A stretch of DNA of 8,226 nucleotides, from contig CAKKST010000168.1 of assembly GCA_919903585.1 (NCBI GenBank), forward strand, positions 1 through 8,226, read 5' to 3'. The first letter of the stretch is position 1. Each line of letters starts with the position of its first letter. This document shows, piece by piece, positions 1 to 5,431 of this stretch. Source of the DNA: Nitrospiria bacterium. GTDB lineage: Bacteria > Nitrospirota > CAKKRA01 > 9FT-COMBO-42-15. A program made the position numbers and the translations under genes. The notes under the pieces are model-generated. The model made no database searches and was not told the origin of the DNA. It worked only from the letters and a program-made list of their open reading frames with translations.

Positions 1-39
1 CTTCATAAACAAATAATCATAAGAAAGTAGAGAGCCCCA

Positions 40-318
40 TTGTTTAGATATGTTATTCTGCTTACTATTGTAGGTGTTGTGGGGAGCATTATAGCTATAA
101 GAAAAGGGCGCAGCCCGATATGGTGGTTCTTCTTATGTGCAATTGTTCCGTTACTTATTGCTGTTATTATTGTGCTTCCACCTCTGGCATCTAAAGGACA
201 TACCAAAAAATGTTCCTACTGTGCGGAGATTATTAAAGAAGATGCAATAGTTTGCAAGCATTGTGGCAGGGAACTGCCCATAGAGATGATCAAGGCGTCC
301 TCATGCTATAAGGATTAA
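40..318 (+). CDS. Small membrane protein with C-terminal zinc ribbon (hypothetical)
   Basis: A 92-residue protein of unknown function. Two hydrophobic segments are visible at about residues 3-19 and 26-48, separated by a short basic turn (RKGR), which suggests a helical hairpin in the inner membrane. They are followed by a soluble tail with a CxxC-x10-CxxC zinc ribbon: Cys58, Cys61, Cys72 and Cys75 (CSYC and CKHC). This layout, two membrane helices plus a zinc ribbon, is common among uncharacterised bacterial small proteins; it tells of zinc binding but not of a role. The start is uncertain: an in-frame stop lies at 28-30, so translation must begin after it, and TTG at 40 is the first usual start codon, without a clear ribosome binding site. 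The gene stands apart from the downstream TonB-family gene, from which a palindromic repeat and a promoter separate it. Confidence 0.7.
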   Translation: MFRYVILLTIVGVVGSIIAIRKGRSPIWWFFLCAIVPLLIAVIIVLPPLASKGHTKKCSYCAEIIKEDAIVCKHCGRELPIEMIKASSCYKD

Positions 319-340
319 GCCATGATATGCGATAGTAACA

Positions 341-485
341 GTTTAGTCATTCTACAGAATGCCTAAACTTCAATGCAAAATGAAAATTTCAAAATGTAAA
401 TTGCAAATTTTTAATGATTTCTTTCCATAACTTTTCACTTTGCAATTTTCAATGATGTTTAGCGGTTCTTTTAGAAACGCTAAAC
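341..485. repeat. Palindromic element with a hairpin at each end
   Basis: Gene-free stretch. The left end (341-368) folds as GTTTAG-t-CATTC-taca-GAATG-c-CTAAAC. The right end (457-485) folds as GTTTAGCG-g-TTCT-ttt-AGAA-a-CGCTAAAC. Between them lies A/T-rich sequence whose two ends are roughly complementary to each other, so the element as a whole is an inverted repeat with matching hairpins at both ends. The left hairpin could also act as a terminator for the upstream small gene, but no T-run follows it. The A/T-rich part at 372-410 matches 3901-3939 at 33 of 39 positions. I infer a non-coding repeat, perhaps a MITE-like unit; there is no transposase here. The rest of the gap, 486-632, shows nothing I can identify. 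Confidence 0.6.
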
Positions 486-632
486 AGTTACCAATTGTCC
501 GTCTTTGAATGAAAAAAGGACACCCACTCCACTTTGTAAATGCCTGCCCCTCAAAAATTATTAAATCAAAAAGAATCATCTCAAAGTCGTGGAGCCCACA
601 ACATGAATAAAAGGGCTTGAAGATATTTTAAA

Positions 633-661
633 TTGAATAGTAATATTTATTGTGATAAAAT
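633..661 (+). promoter_or_regulatory. Sigma70-type promoter for the TonB-family gene
   Basis: A -35 box TTGAAT (633-638) and a -10 box TAAAAT (656-661) lie 17 bases apart, and the -10 is preceded by TGa, the extended -10 motif (653-655). Transcription would start near 668, giving a leader of under 20 bases before the ribosome binding site AAAGGG at 671-676 and the ATG at 686. This is the best-matching promoter in the window and probably serves the TonB-family gene, possibly also the transglycosylase gene downstream. Confidence 0.6.
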
Positions 662-685
662 TAGATAATAAAAGGGTTGACTTAT

Positions 686-1486
686 ATGACAAGATTTATG
701 GGCTTAAAAAAGGACATTACACTCCCTCTTACTATTTCCTTCATCACGCACCTAACCTTTATTTTTCTCTTAGCCGTTTTCTATCTTTATAGCGCTGTTT
801 ATAAGGCTGAGCCGTTCTTTGTAAATATGATAGACCCTGATTTACTAAAGGGATCAGATAAAACATCCGATATTATTACCCCAAAAAGCCTGCCGAATAA
901 AGGCGCCATAATAAAACCTCATAAAGAGAGCAAAGGCATCCCTGAGTCTGATAATACAACTCAGGGAAAAGAAGATAAGGGCGTGAATGCCGCACCCCCG
1001 ATAAATTCCGGGAATACTCAAACAAAAGAAGGATCTGCCGGGGCTGGACAGGGCGAAATTCCCTCGCTCCTTCGTGAGGGCCTTCCATTTGCAAGCAAGG
1101 GGGATCTGGAAAAATACGGGAGGGCGGAAGAGTATGCCGCAAAGAAGAATAGTGATCCCATAAAAAAGAACATGGAGGAGTTTAAGTATACTGCCTATTT
1201 TGCAAAATTAAAGAGGAGGCTGGAGGGTGTCGGCGGTTATCCTGAGATTGCAAAGAACCAGAGGCTTCAGGGCGAGGTTCGTATAAATTTTACTATACAA
1301 AAAAATGGTAAGCTGGGCGATCTCAGGCTTGTGAGCTCTTCGGGATACAGGATTCTGGATGAGGCGGCACTTGAGCTTTTAAGCGATGCAGCGCCTTATG
1401 AGGTATTTCCAGAGGAGTGGAATATTGAACAATTAACGATTCCTCTGAGGGTAATATATAGGATAAATTATATGCATGTGTTTTGA
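686..1486 (+). CDS. TonB-family energy transducer protein
   Basis: A 266-residue protein with the layout of the TonB family. It has a short cytoplasmic N-terminus, one membrane anchor at about residues 12-38, and a polar, low-complexity periplasmic stretch rich in K, S, G, N and E (about 50-150). The C-terminal TonB domain begins near YPEIAKNQ (Tyr185-Pro186) and continues with GEVRINFTIQKNGKL, a serine-rich SSSGYRILDEAA segment and a final strand ending RVIYRI. TonB proteins couple the inner-membrane proton motive force, through ExbB and ExbD, to outer-membrane receptors; no exbB, exbD or receptor gene lies nearby, so its partners are unknown, and a structural role in the envelope is also possible. 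I chose ATG 686 over TTG 677 because AAAGGG sits 9 bases before the ATG. The linker is not strongly proline-rich as in classical TonB. Confidence 0.8.
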   Translation: MTRFMGLKKDITLPLTISFITHLTFIFLLAVFYLYSAVYKAEPFFVNMIDPDLLKGSDKTSDIITPKSLPNKGAIIKPHKESKGIPESDNTTQGKEDKGVNAAPPINSGNTQTKEGSAGAGQGEIPSLLREGLPFASKGDLEKYGRAEEYAAKKNSDPIKKNMEEFKYTAYFAKLKRRLEGVGGYPEIAKNQRLQGEVRINFTIQKNGKLGDLRLVSSSGYRILDEAALELLSDAAPYEVFPEEWNIEQLTIPLRVIYRINYMHVF

Positions 1487-1507
1487 TAAAAGTAAAAATT
1501 TAGAATT

Positions 1508-1559
1508 TGTAGGCACGGTTTTAACCGTGCTATTTTGCACGAATAAATTCGTGCCTACA
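1508..1559. repeat. REP-like palindrome with two nested hairpins
   Basis: The outer arms TGTAGGCACG (1508-1517) and CGTGCCTACA (1550-1559) are exact reverse complements. Inside are two further perfect hairpins, CACGGTT-tt-AACCGTG (1514-1529) and GCACGAAT-aa-ATTCGTGC (1537-1554), which would compete with the outer stem. This design resembles the short palindromic repeats scattered between genes in many environmental Gram-negative genomes. It lies between the TonB-family and transglycosylase genes. There is no T-run, so it is a poor intrinsic terminator, though its RNA could be a processing or stability barrier. Confidence 0.7.
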
Positions 1560-1578
1560 TTGATACCGGGATAATGTA

Positions 1579-3912
1579 ATGATGTGTTTTTGGGACAAAA
1601 TGAAAAGAATTCCCCTGTTAATATTATCAATCGCCATCTTTGCCATTTCTTGCTCTACCAAGACTGTTGTGAAGCAAGATGCAGCGGAGAGCAAGGCGGC
1701 CAAGGCAGAGGCAGTGGAGGTAAAGCCTCCTGCGGCAGGGTCTGCTGTTGTGAGGTGTCATTATCCTGCTGCCTGCTTTAATGCCGCCTTAAAGGAATAT
1801 AAGGAAGGCAGGGGTGTTGAGGCTGTAAGGGAGTTATTAGAATTAATCAAAGAGCATCCAGATTCAATATGGAGAAAGCGGTCGCTATTTTTAATCGGCA
1901 AAATTTATAAAGAGGCCTCAAACCCACTTGCAGAGGAATATCTTAAGGCTGCTGCAAAAGAATATGAAGAACTGCGGGATTATGCATTGTATTTTTTGGC
2001 AGAATACTATATTTCAAAAGAATACTATACCCATGCTGTTGAAAACTACGATGCTATTATCAAATCATTCCCATACAGCCCACTGATAACAAGGGCTGTA
2101 TATAAAAAGGCAGAGGCAAACCTTGCAGGCGGTTATCTTTTTCAGGCCAAGGAGGGTTTTAAGGAGTTTTTAAAAAGGTCTCCTGCAAACGGCCTTGCGC
2201 CGAATGCCATATATAAGATTGCAGAGGCCAACGAAAAAGAAGGCAATGATGCAAATGCAGCAGAATATTACAGGAGGGTTATCTCGGAATATGCGTATCA
2301 TTCACTGGCGCAGAATGCAGAAGAGAGGCTCTCTGAACTTCGCAGCAGGAATCCAAATATATCAGGCCTTTCAACAGAGGAGCTGTATGTAAAGGCAAAC
2401 AGCCTGTATAAGTATCCGCTTTTTGAAAGGGCTGTGCCAGAGCTCCAGAAACTCCTTGTTCTTCTCCCAAAGGAGAGGCATGGAGAGATTCTGCAAAAGC
2501 TCGGTGTTGCCCTTTTCAGGACAGGCAGGACAGATGAGGCCATTGCTGTCTTTGCCAGGATTGTTAGCCAGCCTGTATCAAATAATGCCGGTGCAGAGGC
2601 GTTAATCTGGCTCGGCAGATGTTATGCACGGCTCGGTGATGATGAAAATCAGATAAAAAGCTACAATGCCATCCTTAAAAGATATAGCGGCAGCGAATGG
2701 GCTGATGATGCGCTTTTTGCAATGGGAGATTATTATACCAGCAAGGGTGATTTTAAGAAGGCAATAGCATTTTACAGCAGGCTTGCTGAGGAGTTTCCTG
2801 AGAGCGCCTTTTCAGAGAATGCACAGTGGTATACAGGGTGGCTTAATTACAGGTCTGGAAAATACAAAGAGGCAATAGTCAGGTTTAATGATTTTCTTGA
2901 TAAATATCCTCAGTCAGAATATATAAACAGGGTCATGTACTGGAAGGGTAGGGCATCAGAGAGGCTGGGCAGGTTAAATAGCGCAGCAACAATGTATCAG
3001 AGTGTATGCAGGACGCAGTTTGGCTTTTACTGCTATAATGTGAAAACAAGAAACGGAAATAATAATCCTGATGCAGGCCAGCAGGTTGTTAGTATTAATA
3101 ATGAGATTATAGAGAGGAAAGAGGCAGTTATAACGAATAATAATGCTATAGATGGAGAGACTAATTTTATAAGGGCAAGGGAGCTTTCAGTCTTTGGGAT
3201 GAATGAGGATGCCATTAATGAACTGTATAAACTTATGGAAAGGGTGTCTTTTAATAAGGCCAGTCTTTTGATGATTAATAAGGCGCTCTATGATCTGGGC
3301 GAATACCACCGCAGTGTAAAGAATATTATCCAAAATTTCTATGATAAAACCGAAAGGGGAGGCAGCGACCTGCCTGATTACTTTTGGGAGCTTGCATATC
3401 CGCAGGGCTACTGGCCTATTGCAAATGAGTATGCAAAGAGGTATAATCTTGACCCATATCTGGTTCTTGCTATAATGAGGGAGGAGAGCTGGTTTGACAA
3501 GCAGGCAGTATCCCGTTCCGGCGCAAGAGGTGTTATGCAGCTTATGCCCTTTACTGCCCGCTGGGTCTCCAAACAATTGAGGCAGGACTATAAAAATGAC
3601 GAGAACCTCTTTGATGCTGATATCAATATAAATTTTGGGGCATGGTATCTTTCATACCTGAAAAAGAGGTTTAACGGAAATATTGTATTGATGACTGCAG
3701 CATATAATGCAGGGCCTGAGGCAGTTACCAGATGGATCAACGGGAACGGGAATGGCGATACAGATGAATTTATTGAAGCTATTCCATATAATGAGACAAA
3801 GGGTTATGTAAAGAGGGTGCTGAGGAGCTATGCAGAGTATCATCGTATATACAACAATAGTACAATGATGTGGAACAGGACTATTGGAGACTATACAGTA
3901 AATGAAAAATGA
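1579..3912 (+). CDS. Lytic transglycosylase with TPR repeats, probable lipoprotein (Slt70-like)
   Basis: A 777-residue protein that should cleave the MurNAc-GlcNAc bond of peptidoglycan in the periplasm, leaving 1,6-anhydro-MurNAc ends. The N-terminus is a lipoprotein-type signal with lipobox AISC (Cys25). Residues from about 55 to 600 are helical TPR-like repeats, with many A-x-x-x-Y-x-x-I/L patterns ending in YP or FP, as in the superhelical arm of Slt70. The SLT domain follows from about 615: REES carries the likely catalytic Glu636, then GVMQLMP and AYNAG (708-712), all standard for the family. An Asn-rich, probably flexible stretch lies near residues 490-530. Two starts compete: ATG 1579 has GGGA 7 bases upstream, while ATG 1600 would give a cleaner signal peptide (MKRIPLL...) but with a poorly spaced site. 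The last three codons and the stop fall inside a repeat that begins at 3901. Confidence 0.88.
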   Translation: MMCFWDKMKRIPLLILSIAIFAISCSTKTVVKQDAAESKAAKAEAVEVKPPAAGSAVVRCHYPAACFNAALKEYKEGRGVEAVRELLELIKEHPDSIWRKRSLFLIGKIYKEASNPLAEEYLKAAAKEYEELRDYALYFLAEYYISKEYYTHAVENYDAIIKSFPYSPLITRAVYKKAEANLAGGYLFQAKEGFKEFLKRSPANGLAPNAIYKIAEANEKEGNDANAAEYYRRVISEYAYHSLAQNAEERLSELRSRNPNISGLSTEELYVKANSLYKYPLFERAVPELQKLLVLLPKERHGEILQKLGVALFRTGRTDEAIAVFARIVSQPVSNNAGAEALIWLGRCYARLGDDENQIKSYNAILKRYSGSEWADDALFAMGDYYTSKGDFKKAIAFYSRLAEEFPESAFSENAQWYTGWLNYRSGKYKEAIVRFNDFLDKYPQSEYINRVMYWKGRASERLGRLNSAATMYQSVCRTQFGFYCYNVKTRNGNNNPDAGQQVVSINNEIIERKEAVITNNNAIDGETNFIRARELSVFGMNEDAINELYKLMERVSFNKASLLMINKALYDLGEYHRSVKNIIQNFYDKTERGGSDLPDYFWELAYPQGYWPIANEYAKRYNLDPYLVLAIMREESWFDKQAVSRSGARGVMQLMPFTARWVSKQLRQDYKNDENLFDADININFGAWYLSYLKKRFNGNIVLMTAAYNAGPEAVTRWINGNGNGDTDEFIEAIPYNETKGYVKRVLRSYAEYHRIYNNSTMMWNRTIGDYTVNEK

Positions 3913-3940
3913 GAATTTTAAAATGCAAATTGTAAAATTA
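3901..3940. repeat. A/T-rich repeat arm overlapping the transglycosylase stop
   Basis: This segment matches 372-410 at 33 of 39 positions and is roughly complementary to 4060-4095 on the far side of the cloverleaf repeat at 3953-4054. It therefore looks like the outer left arm of a larger nested palindrome spanning about 3901-4095. It encodes the final Asn-Glu-Lys and the TGA stop of the transglycosylase gene. An 11-base piece, AATGAGAATTT (3908-3918), recurs exactly at 7178-7188 beside the other cloverleaf repeat. Confidence 0.6.
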
Positions 3941-3952
3941 AGATTGGAAGCA

Positions 3953-4054
3953 TGTCATTCCTGCATGTTTTTAGCAGGAATCCAGGGTTTCCCGTGAAAA
4001 CGGGAACCTAATTCCTTTTCTGGATTCCCGCTCAGAGACTCTGCGGGAATGACA
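3953..4054. repeat. Cloverleaf-like palindromic repeat, copy 1
   Basis: The outer ends TGTCATTCC (3953-3961) and GGAATGACA (4046-4054) are reverse complements. Three hairpins lie within. The left one pairs ATTCCTGC (3957-3964) with GCAGGAAT (3974-3981). The middle one spans 3986-4008, with arms GGTT-t-CCCGT and ACGGG-AACC around a GAAA loop. The right one pairs ATTCCCGC (4024-4031) with GCGGGAAT (4043-4050). A second copy with the same ends lies at 7033-7178. Units of the ATTCCCGC/GCGGGAAT type are widespread intergenic repeats; this one separates the transglycosylase gene from zapB-zapA. Confidence 0.75.
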
Positions 4055-4124
4055 CTATTTTGCATTTTTCAATCTGCACTTTTTATTTTGCAATGTGCGC
4101 TAGCGCCTAAAGGGGGGTGTGATA

Positions 4125-4403
4125 ATGGAGAAGATTGAGGAATTAGAGGAGCGGGTATTAAAGCTGATTGTGCTGGTCAGGAAGCTGAAAGAGGGAAGGG
4201 AAAAACTGGAAAAGAGGATGGAGGTTCTTGAGGAGGATCTTACAAAGAAGATGGATGAGTTATCGGCATTGCAGAAACAGATGGCGCCGCTTAAACAGAT
4301 GGAGGATGATTTTAATAAACTGAAAGAGGAGCGGGTTTTAATCCGCACCAAGGTGGAGAATATCCTTTCAGAACTTGAATCTGTTGACTTAACTGGGGAA
4401 TAA
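4125..4403 (+). CDS. zapB: ZapB-like coiled-coil cell division protein
   Basis: A 92-residue protein made almost wholly of charged heptads (EKIEELEERVLKL, KLEKRMEVLEEDL), predicted as one long coiled coil with no membrane segment. By position directly before zapA and by size it corresponds to the small ZapB-like proteins that work with ZapA at the FtsZ ring. In E. coli ZapB, 81 residues and also nearly all coiled coil, binds ZapA and links the ring to the chromosome terminus; the same role here is inferred. Sequence identity among coiled coils is weak evidence, so the name rests largely on context. ATG 4125 is preferred over GTG 4119, because the G-rich site AGGGGGGTG (4111-4119) is well placed for the ATG. 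The stop lies 4 bases before zapA, so the two genes are almost certainly co-transcribed and translated together. Confidence 0.7.
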   Translation: MEKIEELEERVLKLIVLVRKLKEGREKLEKRMEVLEEDLTKKMDELSALQKQMAPLKQMEDDFNKLKEERVLIRTKVENILSELESVDLTGE

Positions 4404-4407
4404 TAAG

Positions 4408-4704
4408 ATGATGAGAAAAGGGACAAAGGTTAAGATCTTTGGACAGGAGTATAGCATAAAGGGCGACGGGGATGAGGAATATATAACTGAGCTTGCCGGC
4501 TATGTTGATAACAGGATGCGTGATATCTCTGCCAATAACAAGTCCATTGATATAACAAAGGTAGCCATGCTGGCGGCTATAAATATTGCCCATGAATTGT
4601 TTAAGCTTAGGAAGGAGAATGGGGAGAAGGAGAGGGCATTATATAAAAAGACCGGCGATATTATTGATTTTATTGATGAACAATTTGAGGATATCAAATT
4701 TTAG
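4408..4704 (+). CDS. zapA: Cell division protein ZapA
   Basis: A 98-residue member of the ZapA family, cytoplasmic proteins that bind and cross-link FtsZ filaments to stabilise the division ring. The N-terminal globular part shows the family pattern: KVKIFGQEYSIKGDGDEEYITELAGYVDNRMRDI, followed by DITKVAMLAAINIAHEL and a charged C-terminal helix (FKLRKENGEKERALYKK) that forms the coiled-coil dimer arm. The length is as expected. ATG 4408 is preferred to ATG 4411, since GGGGA (4395-4399) ends 8 bases before it. It follows the zapB-like gene by 4 bases and is followed directly by 6S RNA. The zapA-6S RNA order is also that of E. coli (zapA-ssrS), which supports both calls. Confidence 0.9.
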   Translation: MMRKGTKVKIFGQEYSIKGDGDEEYITELAGYVDNRMRDISANNKSIDITKVAMLAAINIAHELFKLRKENGEKERALYKKTGDIIDFIDEQFEDIKF

Positions 4705-4728
4705 GCTGATATTTTTACTTGCTTAGTA

Positions 4729-4792
4729 TTGACTTGTATGTTAAAATAAAAATGAAAATAAGGGCAAAGATAGGTTAAAGATAAGTAAAGAT
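4729..4792 (+). promoter_or_regulatory. 6S RNA promoter region with three phased AAAGAT repeats
   Basis: A good -35 box, TTGACT, lies at 4729-4734, but the matching -10 is poor: the best candidates are GAAAAT (4754-4759, spacer 19) or AAAGAT (4777-4782), the latter without a -35. AAAGAT occurs three times, at 4766-4771, 4777-4782 and 4787-4792, with periods of 11 and 10 bases, so all three face the same side of the helix just upstream of the mature RNA. They may be a protein binding array or a coincidence of A-rich sequence. Confidence 0.35.
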
Positions 4793-4980
4793 TGCATCTG
4801 CCCCTGCGTTGTTGGTGTCTTAGATAGATTTTTTTAACCAACAGATAAGTATAGGGAGCTCTGCACTGGGGATGGTGTGCAGGCCCTGCTCTGACAGGGA
4901 AGCCTAAAGTCCCCATCAAGGCGCCCACCTAGTTAGTCCAGGTTAAAAACAATTTGTCTACACGGCAAAAGCGGGGGCTG
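4790..4980 (+). ncRNA. ssrS: 6S RNA
   Basis: 6S RNA mimics an open promoter, binds sigma70-type RNA polymerase holoenzyme and lowers transcription in stationary phase; short product RNAs made on it cause its release. The closing stem pairs CTGCCCCTGC (4798-4807) with GCGGGGGCTG (4971-4980) at all positions but one. A side hairpin GTTGGT (4811-4816)/ACCAAC (4837-4842) lies on the 5' strand. The upper arm is closed by GGGAGC (4854-4859) with GCGCCC (4921-4926), and contains GGGGA/TCCCC and an apical CCCTG/CAGGG hairpin. The run GGGAAGCCTAAA (4898-4909) matches the conserved GAGAAGCCTTAAA region of E. coli 6S RNA. Size, about 190 bases, and position just after zapA also fit. The exact ends are estimates from the fold. 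Confidence 0.88.
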
Positions 4981-4991
4981 AGTTAAGAAAA

Positions 4992-5020
4992 AAGACCCAG
5001 CAGAATGCAGGGTCTTAATT
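4992..5020 (+). terminator. Hairpin terminator after 6S RNA
   Basis: AAGACCC (4992-4998) pairs with GGGTCTT (5010-5016), and the loop contains a further GCA/TGC pairing around GAA. The T-run after it is short and broken (TTAATTT), so it may be a modest terminator or a 3' processing stem. It lies about 12 bases beyond the closing stem of 6S RNA. Confidence 0.55.
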
Positions 5021-5119
5021 TCAGGCGAGAGATTAATACATTGCCGGATGGTAATGGCCAGAGGGCAATGGATAGTTAAAAAAGGGATGAGGAAAAATAC
5101 TTTTAATTTAGATCATGTG

Positions 5120-5217
5120 TATAATAAAGAAATTATTAAGGTAATAGTAGATATCAACATATTTTTATATGATATCCAAGGTGTTGAATATTAAGAGAAG
5201 CTATTACCATAATTATT
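5120..5217 (+). ncRNA. Candidate structured RNA or leader element
   Basis: A perfect -10 box TATAAT lies at 5120-5125, without a good -35, and predicts a start near 5132. From there 5131-5147 pairs with 5201-5217 at 15 of 17 positions, including the unbroken arms GGTAATAG (5140-5147) and CTATTACC (5201-5208). An inner hairpin pairs GATATC (5150-5155) with GATATC (5171-5176), continued by ATAT/ATAT around a TTTT loop. The stem thus begins at the predicted first base of the transcript. No U-run follows, so it may be part of the rny leader rather than a free small RNA, or a decayed palindromic repeat. I do not recognise it as a known family. Confidence 0.35.
5184..5213 (+). promoter_or_regulatory. 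Candidate promoter for rny
   Basis: TTGAAT (5184-5189) and CATAAT (5208-5213) are 18 bases apart, with five of six -10 positions matching consensus. Transcription would start near 5220, leaving a leader of about 210 bases before the rny start. The site overlaps the right arm of the stem at 5131-5217. A weaker alternative is TTGAAT (5274-5279) with TATTGT (5297-5302), 17 bases apart. Confidence 0.4.
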
Positions 5218-5416
5218 CTTATCAATCCATCCTTTCCTAAAGATCTCTTGCCTGAGAAGCTATTCATTAAAAATTGAATGGTATCATGCCGCACCCTATT
5301 GTTTTTCTGCTGATAGAGAGCAGAGCGATAGGAGTATCAAAGTGTCAATCATATTGTTTTATGATTCTATGTTACTCTGAATCTATAACTCTTTGACGCT
5401 GATTGCTGATTGGAAG

Positions 5417-5425
5417 AAGGAGGTG
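5417..5425 (+). promoter_or_regulatory. Near-perfect ribosome binding site that decides the rny start
   Basis: AAGGAGGTG is a nine-base match to the complement of the 16S rRNA tail. Its GGAGG core ends 8 bases before the ATT at 5432, the ideal distance. The only ATG, GTG or TTG codons in frame near it are TTG 5393, which lies upstream of it, and GTG 5423, which lies inside it. Confidence 0.75.
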
Positions 5426-5431
5426 TTTAAA

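Larger units (their letters stand above)
5021..5431. other. Gene-free structured stretch, probable rny leader
   Basis: No coding sequence is evident. Hairpins in order: CATTGCC (5039-5045)/GGCAATG (5064-5070); the large stem 5131-5147/5201-5217, listed separately; CTGCT (5307-5311)/AGCAG (5319-5323) inside CCTAT (5295-5299)/ATAGG (5328-5332); and AATCATA (5347-5353)/TATGATT (5360-5366). The stretch ends with the rny ribosome binding site at 5417-5425. Since the 6S RNA hairpin precedes it, promoters inside this stretch most likely drive rny and give it a long structured leader, which may allow feedback control of the nuclease; that last point is inference. Confidence 0.45.

Noticed and set aside
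370..579. Minus-strand reading frame of 69 codons
   Set aside because: It runs through the palindromic element, has no recognisable domain and no ribosome binding site; it is best explained as chance.
4060..4089. Promoter TTGCAT-18-TATTTT for zapB-zapA
   Set aside because: Both boxes match weakly and lie within the A/T-rich repeat arm, where such matches arise easily.
3901..4095. CRISPR-like array or attachment site
   Set aside because: The repeats are inverted hairpin pairs rather than regularly spaced direct repeats with unique spacers, and no cas, integrase or tRNA gene is present.
4097..4106. Perfect 10-base palindrome GCGCTAGCGC upstream of the zapB-like gene as an operator
   Set aside because: It is short, occurs once here and has no convincing promoter next to it; it may be part of the repeat arm.
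5039..5070. CATTGCC/GGCAATG hairpin as a second 6S RNA terminator
   Set aside because: The loop is long (18 bases) and the following sequence is A-rich rather than T-rich.
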